Shown here one piece after another: positions 1 through 5,125 of a stretch of DNA of 5,125 bases. Position numbers and translations under genes: made by a program. Source of the DNA: Bacillota bacterium (GTDB taxonomy: Bacteria > Bacillota > UBA5301 > JASBVW01). The notes under the pieces are model-generated. The model ran no database searches, was not told where the DNA came from, and worked only from the letters and a program-made list of their open reading frames with translations. The stretch is taken from positions 1-5,125 of the forward strand of contig JASBVW010000129.1 in NCBI GenBank assembly GCA_029961005.1. The letters run 5' to 3'. Each line of letters starts with the position of its first letter. The first letter of the stretch is position 1.

Positions 1-141
1 CGGTCTTCCATCGTCGACGCCCTCTCTACCATGGTGGTCGACGGCACCCTGGTCAAGGTGGTGGCCTGGTACGATAACGAGTGGGGCTACTCCAACCGCT
101 GCATCGACCTGGCGGTCTACCTGGCCTCCCGGGGCCTGTGA
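1..141 (+). CDS. gap: Glyceraldehyde-3-phosphate dehydrogenase, C-terminal end (partial)
   Basis: Reading frame 1 is open from the first base to TGA at 139-141 and gives the last 46 residues of a phosphorylating GAPDH; the rest lies upstream of the window. The fragment contains the family's SSIVDALSTMVV stretch at residues 2-13 and the near-invariant WYDNEWGYS motif at 23-31, whose Asn is known in this family to contact the nicotinamide of NAD(P). The enzyme is cytoplasmic and tetrameric, and interconverts glyceraldehyde 3-phosphate and 1,3-bisphosphoglycerate. The substrate it hands on is used by the next gene, pgk, whose start lies 14 bases after this stop, so the two are surely co-transcribed. 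The catalytic Cys and the Rossmann domain are outside the window, so cofactor preference and glycolytic versus gluconeogenic type cannot be judged. Confidence 0.96.
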   Translation, partial: RSSIVDALSTMVVDGTLVKVVAWYDNEWGYSNRCIDLAVYLASRGL

Positions 142-142
142 C

Positions 143-150
143 GGGGGTGG
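143..150 (+). promoter_or_regulatory. Probable ribosome binding site of pgk
   Basis: The G-rich run GGGGGTGG ends five bases before GTG 156 and lies inside the 14-base gap-pgk spacer. It matches the anti-Shine-Dalgarno sequence only partly, but its placement favours 156 over GTG 138, which is preceded by a less SD-like CCCGGGGCCT. Given how G-rich the whole strand is, the match could be chance, and ribosomes finishing gap may simply restart here. Confidence 0.45.
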
Positions 151-155
151 GGCTG

Positions 156-1355
156 GTGCGCAAGAAAACCGTACGCGACCTGGACCTGGCGGGGAAGCGC
201 GTCCTGGTCCGGGTGGACTTCAACGTCCCGGTGGACGAGGAGGGGCGCATCACCGATGATGCCCGTATCCGGGCCGCCCTGCCTACCATCCAGTACATCC
301 TGCGGACGGGGGGGAAGGTCATCCTGGTCTCCCACTTCGGCCGCCCGGAGGGGAAGCCGGTGCCGGAGTACCGTTTGGATCGGGTGGCGGAGCGGCTGGC
401 GGAGCTTTTGGAGCAGCCGGTCAGGAAATTGGACGACTGCGTGGGGCCGGAGGTGGAGCGGGCGGTGCAGCAGATGAAGCCGGGGGAGGTCATCCTCCTG
501 GAGAACGTCCGCTTCCACCCGGAAGAGGAGGAGAACGACCCGGAGTTCGCCCGCGCCCTGGCGTCCCTGGCCGACGTCTACGTCAACGACGCTTTTGGCA
601 CGGCTCACCGGGCCCACGCCTCCACGGCCGGGGTGGCCCGCTATCTGCCCTCCGCGGCCGGCTTTCTCTTGGAAAAGGAGCTGGAGGAGATGAGCCGGGC
701 CCTGGAGGCGCCGGCGCGCCCCTTGGTGGCCATTCTGGGAGGGAAGAAGGTCTCCGACAAGATCGGCGTCATCGAAAACCTCCTGGGCAAGGTGGACGCC
801 CTCCTCATCGGGGGCGGTATGGCCTTCACCTTTTTGCGGGCGCGGGGGCTGGAGATTGGCCGGTCCATCCTGGACCGGGAACACCTGGACTTTGCCCGCC
901 GAATGCTGGCTGAAGCTCAGCAGAGGGGGGTAAAGTTAGTCCTGCCTGTAGACGTGGTGGTGGCGGAGCGGCCGGCGGAAGATGCAGTGCCCCGAGTGGT
1001 GCCGGTGGAAGAGATCCCGCCCGACCTCATGGGACTGGACATCGGTCCCCGCACCTGCCGCCTCTTTGAGGAGGAGATCGCTCGGGCCAGGACTGTCATC
1101 TGGAACGGCCCGCCAGGGGTCTTTGAGCTGAAGCCCTTTGCTGAGGGGACGCGCCGCGTAGCTCTGGCCCTGGCCAATTCCCGCGCCCGGACCATCGTGG
1201 GCGGGGGCGACACGGCGGCGGCGGTGGAGGCCCTGGGGGTACTGGACCGCATGACCCACGTCTCTACCGGCGGCGGCGCCTCCTTGAAGCTCCTGGAGGG
1301 CAAGGAGCTGCCGGCGGTGGAGGCCCTGGCGGACAGGGAGCCCTCGCTGGCATAA
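156..1355 (+). CDS. pgk: Phosphoglycerate kinase
   Basis: A 399-residue cytoplasmic enzyme, close to the usual bacterial length of about 395, that transfers phosphate between 1,3-bisphosphoglycerate and ADP to give 3-phosphoglycerate and ATP. The N-terminal domain shows RVDFNVP at 19-25 with substrate-binding Asp21 and Asn23, Arg37, SHFGRP at 59-64 (His60, Arg63), ENVRFHPEEE at 116-125 (Arg119) and NDAFGTAHRAHAS at 144-156 (Arg152). The nucleotide domain shows LGGKKVSDKIGVI at 194-206, WNGPPGVFE at 316-324, GGGDTAA at 349-355 and STGGGAS at 370-376. GTG at 156 is chosen because it gives MRKKTVRDLDLAGKRV, the normal family N-terminus. In-frame GTG at 147 and at 138 (overlapping the gap stop as GTGA) would add 3 or 6 residues. 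Lys378 follows STGGGASL where most relatives carry Glu. The stop is TAA at 1353-1355. Confidence 0.97.
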   Translation: MRKKTVRDLDLAGKRVLVRVDFNVPVDEEGRITDDARIRAALPTIQYILRTGGKVILVSHFGRPEGKPVPEYRLDRVAERLAELLEQPVRKLDDCVGPEVERAVQQMKPGEVILLENVRFHPEEEENDPEFARALASLADVYVNDAFGTAHRAHASTAGVARYLPSAAGFLLEKELEEMSRALEAPARPLVAILGGKKVSDKIGVIENLLGKVDALLIGGGMAFTFLRARGLEIGRSILDREHLDFARRMLAEAQQRGVKLVLPVDVVVAERPAEDAVPRVVPVEEIPPDLMGLDIGPRTCRLFEEEIARARTVIWNGPPGVFELKPFAEGTRRVALALANSRARTIVGGGDTAAAVEALGVLDRMTHVSTGGGASLKLLEGKELPAVEALADREPSLA

Positions 1356-1368
1356 AGGGCCGGGACAG

Positions 1369-1403
1369 GCTCCTCTCCTGCAGTCCAGGTGCAGGAGAGG
1401 AGC
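1369..1403 (+). promoter_or_regulatory. Perfect 14-bp stem-loop in the pgk-tpiA spacer
   Basis: GCTCCTCTCCTGCA (1369-1382) and TGCAGGAGAGGAGC (1390-1403) are exact reverse complements separated by a 7-base loop, GTCCAGG. The structure begins 14 bases after the pgk stop. It is followed by GCTTTGGAG rather than a T-run, so it is not a standard intrinsic terminator. It could slow transcription, be an RNA processing or 3'-end stabilising site that sets pgk versus tpiA mRNA levels, or influence tpiA translation: the CCTCTCCT in its left arm can alternatively pair with the tpiA ribosome binding site. The inverted repeat is directly visible; the role is inference. Confidence 0.7.
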
Positions 1404-1436
1404 GCTTTGGAGCAGAGAGAGCTGAAGATTGAGCTC

Positions 1437-1444
1437 AGGGGAGG
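1437..1444 (+). promoter_or_regulatory. Ribosome binding site of tpiA
   Basis: AGGGGAGG followed by the A-rich spacer AAAAAG lies six bases before ATG 1451. It is a near-consensus Shine-Dalgarno at ideal distance and fixes the tpiA start. The strong independent site fits the fact that tpiA, unlike gpmI, does not overlap the gene before it. Confidence 0.85.
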
Positions 1445-1450
1445 AAAAAG

Positions 1451-2209
1451 ATGCGCACACCGATTGTGGCGGCCAACTGGAAGATGTACAAGACCGCCCG
1501 GGAGGCGGAGGCCTTTTGCCGGGAGTTCCTTCCGCAGCGGTCCCGGGCCCGGGGGGTGGAGTTGGTCCTCCTGCCGCCTTTTACGGCTCTGGAGGCGGTG
1601 GCCCGGGCTTTGGAGGGGTCTGAGGTGGCCCTGGGAGCCCAGAACCTTTTTTGGGAGGAGGAGGGAGCTTATACCGGTGAGATCTCGCCCCGCATGCTGG
1701 GGGCGGCCGGCTGTAGCTACGTGGTCATCGGGCACTCGGAGCGCCGGCGCCTCTTTGGCGAGACCGACGAGCACGTCCACCGCAAGGTGGCAGCGGCTCT
1801 GGGGCACGCCCTTTTGCCCATCGTCTGCGTGGGCGAGACCTTGGAGGAGCGGGAGGCCGGGCGGACGGAAGAAGTGGTGGTCCGCCAGGTGAAGGCGGCC
1901 TTCCACGGCCTGGCGGCCGACGAGGTGGCGCGGTGCGTGGTGGCTTACGAACCCGTCTGGGCCATCGGGACCGGGCGCAACGCCACGGGGGAGGACGCCA
2001 ACCAGATCTGCGGCCTGATCCGCCGCACCCTGGCGGGACTTTACGGAGAAGGGGCGGCCTCAGCCGTCCGCCTTCAGTACGGGGGCAGCGTCAAGCCGGA
2101 GAACGCCGCCGAATTTGCTCGCCAGCCGGAGATCGACGGGGCCCTGGTGGGCGGGGCCAGCCTGGAGCCGGGCAAGTTCATCGCCATTGCGGAGGCCTTT
2201 GTGCCGTGA
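1451..2209 (+). CDS. tpiA: Triosephosphate isomerase
   Basis: A 252-residue TIM-barrel enzyme, the normal bacterial length, that interconverts dihydroxyacetone phosphate and glyceraldehyde 3-phosphate in the cytoplasm, normally as a dimer. All catalytic parts are present: NWKM at 9-12 (Asn9, Lys11), GAQNLFWEEEGAYTGE at 62-77, VIGHSERR at 92-99 with electrophile His95, and AYEPVWAIGTG at 165-175 with catalytic base Glu167 and the flexible loop 6. The phosphate-gripping YGGSV (210-214) and VGGASL (233-238) are also intact. ATG 1451 is supported by the ribosome binding site and by the canonical N-terminus MRTPIVAANWKM. The TGA stop at 2207-2209 overlaps the GTG start of gpmI. It sits 95 bases after pgk, with a stem-loop in between. 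Nothing in the protein looks aberrant. Confidence 0.98.
   Translation: MRTPIVAANWKMYKTAREAEAFCREFLPQRSRARGVELVLLPPFTALEAVARALEGSEVALGAQNLFWEEEGAYTGEISPRMLGAAGCSYVVIGHSERRRLFGETDEHVHRKVAAALGHALLPIVCVGETLEEREAGRTEEVVVRQVKAAFHGLAADEVARCVVAYEPVWAIGTGRNATGEDANQICGLIRRTLAGLYGEGAASAVRLQYGGSVKPENAAEFARQPEIDGALVGGASLEPGKFIAIAEAFVP
2191..2195 (+). promoter_or_regulatory. Ribosome binding site of gpmI, inside tpiA
   Basis: GGAGG lies inside the last codons of tpiA, ten bases before GTG 2206. Together with the protein alignment at the start (VQPAALIVLDGWG) it selects this GTG. In-frame GTG 2215 would leave the N-terminus three residues shorter, with a too-distant Shine-Dalgarno. Confidence 0.7.
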
Positions 2210-3744
2210 GCCGGGTGCAGCCTGCAGCTCTCATCGTTCTGGACGGGTGGGGGATCAACCCGCGCCGCGATGGAAACGCCGTAGCTCTGGCCCGCACCCC
2301 CAACCTGGACCGGCTCTTTGCCACTTACCCCCACAGCCGGCTGGAGGCCTCGGGGGAGGCGGTGGGGGTCATGGCGGGGCAGATGGGGGACTCCAACATC
2401 GGCCACCTCAACCTGGGAGCGGGGCGCATCGTCTACCAGGACCTGGTCCGCATTACGCGCTCCATCCGCGCGCGGGAGTTCTTTCAAAATCCCACCTTGC
2501 GTGCGGCCATGGAGAGCGCCCGCGACCGGGGGACGGCCCTGCACCTCCTGGGCCTCCTCTCCCCGGGCGGGGTGCACAGCCACAGCGAGCACTTGTACGC
2601 CCTCCTGGAGATGGCGGCGGACTTGGGGTTAAAGAAGGTCTTTGTGCACGCCTTCCTGGATGGGCGGGATACCCCCCCTGCCAGCGCCCGCCAGTACATG
2701 GAGGAGCTCCTGGAGCGGATGCGGCGCCTGGGAGTGGGGCAGGTTGCCACCGTAAGCGGCCGCTACTATGCCATGGACCGGGACAAGCGGTGGGAGCGGA
2801 CGAAGCGGGCCTATGACGCCCTGGTGCGGGGGGAAGGGGAGCGGGCGGCGAATCCCCTGGAGGCGGTGGAGACGGCCTATGCCCGGGGGGAGACCGACGA
2901 GTTTGTGGTGCCCACGGTGGTGGTGGACGGGCGGGGGCGGCCGGTGGGGAGGATCCAGCCCGGGGATTCCGTCATCTTCTTTAACTTTCGCTACGACCGG
3001 GCCCGCCAGCTCACCCGGGCCTTTGTGGACGAGGACTTTACCGCCTTTCCGGTGGAGAAGCTGCCCGGGTTGTACTTCGTCTGCATGACTCGTTACGACG
3101 AGACCTTGCGGGCGCCGGTGGCCTTCCCGCCCCAGGACCTGGCCCAGACCATGGGCGAGGTGGTCAGCCGGCTCGGCCTGCGCCAGCTCCGCATCGCGGA
3201 GACGGAGAAGTACGCCCACGTCACCTTCTTCTTCAGCGGAGGGCGGGAGGAGCCCTTTCCGGGGGAGGAGCGCCGGCTCATCCCCTCCCCCAAGGTGGCC
3301 ACCTATGACCTGCAGCCGGAAATGAGCGCCTATCCGGTCACAGAGGCAGTGGTGGAGGCCGTCGAGGCGGGGGCGTACGACTTTTTAGTGCTCAACTATG
3401 CCAATTTGGACATGGTGGGGCACACGGGGGTGCTGGCCGCGGCCATCCGGGCCGTGGAGGCGGTGGACGACTGCCTGGGGCGGGCGGTGGACGCCCTGGT
3501 GCGCCGCGGGTGGAAGGTGATCATTACCGGCGACCACGGCAACGCCGAGCAGATGGTGGACTACGAGACGGGGGAGCCCCACACCGCCCACACCCTCAAT
3601 CCGGTGCCGGTTTTGGTCCTGGGGGCGGAGGAGGGGGCGCGGGTGCGCCCCGGCATCCTGGCGGACGTGGCGCCTACGCTTTTGGAGCTCATGGGCCTGC
3701 CCCAGCCGGCGGAGATGACCGGCCGCAGCCTGCTCGAGCGCTGA
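2206..3744 (+). CDS. gpmI: 2,3-bisphosphoglycerate-independent phosphoglycerate mutase
   Basis: A 512-residue enzyme of the alkaline phosphatase superfamily (family length about 510) that interconverts 3- and 2-phosphoglycerate through a phosphoserine intermediate, normally with two Mn2+ ions and no 2,3-bisphosphoglycerate. The phosphatase domain halves show LDGWG at 12-16 (metal ligand Asp13), GQMGDSNIGHLNLGAGR at 58-74 with catalytic Ser63, NLDMVGHTG at 400-408 (Asp402, His406), TGDHGN at 441-446 (Asp443, His444) and PHTAHT at 458-463. The inserted transferase domain shows GGVHSHSEHL at 121-130, DGRDTPP at 152-158, SGRYYAMDRDKRW at 184-196, FNFRYDRARQLT at 259-270 and ETEKYAHVTFFFSGG at 332-346 (Lys335). 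Ser63 is flanked by Asp and Asn, where the commonest spelling is NSE. Translation starts at GTG within the tpiA stop (GTGA), so coupling to tpiA is likely. Confidence 0.97.
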   Translation: MSRVQPAALIVLDGWGINPRRDGNAVALARTPNLDRLFATYPHSRLEASGEAVGVMAGQMGDSNIGHLNLGAGRIVYQDLVRITRSIRAREFFQNPTLRAAMESARDRGTALHLLGLLSPGGVHSHSEHLYALLEMAADLGLKKVFVHAFLDGRDTPPASARQYMEELLERMRRLGVGQVATVSGRYYAMDRDKRWERTKRAYDALVRGEGERAANPLEAVETAYARGETDEFVVPTVVVDGRGRPVGRIQPGDSVIFFNFRYDRARQLTRAFVDEDFTAFPVEKLPGLYFVCMTRYDETLRAPVAFPPQDLAQTMGEVVSRLGLRQLRIAETEKYAHVTFFFSGGREEPFPGEERRLIPSPKVATYDLQPEMSAYPVTEAVVEAVEAGAYDFLVLNYANLDMVGHTGVLAAAIRAVEAVDDCLGRAVDALVRRGWKVIITGDHGNAEQMVDYETGEPHTAHTLNPVPVLVLGAEEGARVRPGILADVAPTLLELMGLPQPAEMTGRSLLER

Positions 3745-3755
3745 GGCCCGGGCGA

Positions 3756-3802
3756 CCGGGCGGTGTTTCGGTTGGCCGGGCCGCGCCCGGCCGGCCGCCC
3801 GG
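3756..3802 (+). promoter_or_regulatory. Nested GC-rich inverted repeats after gpmI
   Basis: Two pairs of exact 8-base arms are nested. The outer pair is CCGGGCGG (3756-3763) with CCGCCCGG (3795-3802). The inner pair is GGCCGGGC (3774-3781) with GCCCGGCC (3785-3792), around a three-base loop CGC. The interior loop is asymmetric, with ten bases (3764-3773) on the left and two (3793-3794) on the right. The RNA would fold into a very stable extended stem 11 bases after the gpmI stop. No U-tract follows (CTGAGGGGGTGGGG), so it is more likely an attenuating, processing or 3'-protecting structure than a strong intrinsic terminator. In DNA this GC-rich, some such pairing could arise by chance. Confidence 0.6.
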
Positions 3803-3898
3803 CTGAGGGGGTGGGGTGTGTCCGGCGGTCCAAAACCGGGATTAGGGAGAGAACCGGACGAGAAGAAGGCACTGACTGCTGGTGAACAGGCGCTGAAC

Positions 3899-3904
3899 GG
3901 AGGG
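3899..3904 (+). promoter_or_regulatory. Ribosome binding site of eno
   Basis: GGAGGG, followed by the purine spacer AGAGAAAG, lies eight bases before ATG 3913. It is a strong Shine-Dalgarno at normal distance and supports that ATG as the start. Confidence 0.85.
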
Positions 3905-3912
3905 AGAGAAAG

Positions 3913-5125
<1,213 letters not shown>

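Larger units (their letters stand above)
3745..3912 (+). other. gpmI-eno intergenic spacer (168 bases)
   Basis: This is the longest gap in the window. Its first part holds nested GC-rich inverted repeats (separate entry). The middle is a G-rich stretch and a weaker potential fold: GTCCGG 3820-3825 with CCGGAC 3854-3859, enclosing CGGT 3826-3829 with ACCG 3835-3838. The last part is more A-rich and carries the eno ribosome binding site. I find no convincing sigma-A type -35/-10 pair and no T-run that would make a standard terminator. Whether eno has its own promoter here cannot be settled from the sequence. Confidence 0.6.

Noticed and set aside
81..155. ATG 81 as the pgk start
   Set aside because: It would lie deep inside gap and add 25 residues that are a frame-shifted reading of the gap C-terminus; the PGK family N-terminus begins at GTG 156.
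117..884. 255-codon minus-strand frame opposite pgk
   Set aside because: Shadow of the pgk coding sequence, with a low-complexity product rich in His, Pro, Gln and Arg and no motif.
917..1906. 329-codon minus-strand frame spanning pgk, the spacer and tpiA
   Set aside because: It runs opposite two well-supported genes, its product resembles no family I recognise, and its continuity is explained by base composition.
1933..2205. In-frame upstream extension of gpmI within tpiA (about 91 residues)
   Set aside because: The extension is an out-of-frame reading of tpiA with no similarity to phosphoglycerate mutases. The family N-terminus begins at GTG 2206, with a ribosome binding site before it.
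3745..3802. Intrinsic terminator ending the operon after gpmI
   Set aside because: The stem is strong but is followed by CTGAGGGGGTGGGG rather than a T-run, and eno follows in the same direction as in other Firmicutes operons. It is listed as a regulatory structure instead.
3811..3885. Possible 24-codon leader peptide (GTG 3811 to TGA 3883-3885) before eno
   Set aside because: The nearest purine run abuts the start codon with no usable spacing, the composition is unremarkable, and nothing ties it to a regulatory hairpin. It cannot be supported as a gene.

Overview
The window is a single-direction (+ strand) stretch of a central glycolysis operon in the order gap (3' end only), pgk, tpiA, gpmI, eno (5' part, running off the window). 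All five proteins are recognisable from their catalytic motifs, and no gene on the minus strand is supportable. This gene order is the classic Firmicutes triose-phosphate operon, as in the Bacillus gapA-pgk-tpiA-pgm-eno cluster. The very G+C-rich, G-over-C-biased coding strand, frequent GTG starts, strong purine-rich Shine-Dalgarno sites and Glu/Arg-rich proteins suggest a high-GC, possibly thermophilic member of the Clostridia or a related Firmicutes lineage (Moorella, Ammonifex or Thermaerobacter-like). The organism assignment is inference, not something the sequence proves.

Layout: 1-141 is the C-terminal end of glyceraldehyde-3-phosphate dehydrogenase. Fourteen bases later pgk starts at GTG 156 and ends at 1355. 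A 95-base spacer (1356-1450) holds a perfect 14-bp inverted repeat and the strong ribosome binding site of tpiA (1451-2209). gpmI (2206-3744) overlaps the tpiA stop by four bases (GTGA), which implies tight translational coupling. A 168-base spacer (3745-3912) follows, with nested GC-rich inverted repeats and a strong ribosome binding site. eno starts at ATG 3913 and is cut by the window end after 404 codons, probably about 25 codons short of its stop.

Together the genes encode an unbroken run of the lower glycolytic/gluconeogenic pathway: GAPDH makes 1,3-bisphosphoglycerate, PGK converts it to 3-phosphoglycerate with ATP formation, TPI interconverts the two triose phosphates, the cofactor-independent mutase makes 2-phosphoglycerate, and enolase makes phosphoenolpyruvate. 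All five appear intact at their active sites, with only small departures from the commonest motif spellings.

I see no mobile element, CRISPR array, RNA gene or new system here. The only structure not explained by ordinary coding is in the two intergenic spacers, whose inverted repeats lack the downstream T-run of a normal intrinsic terminator and may set differential expression within the operon.
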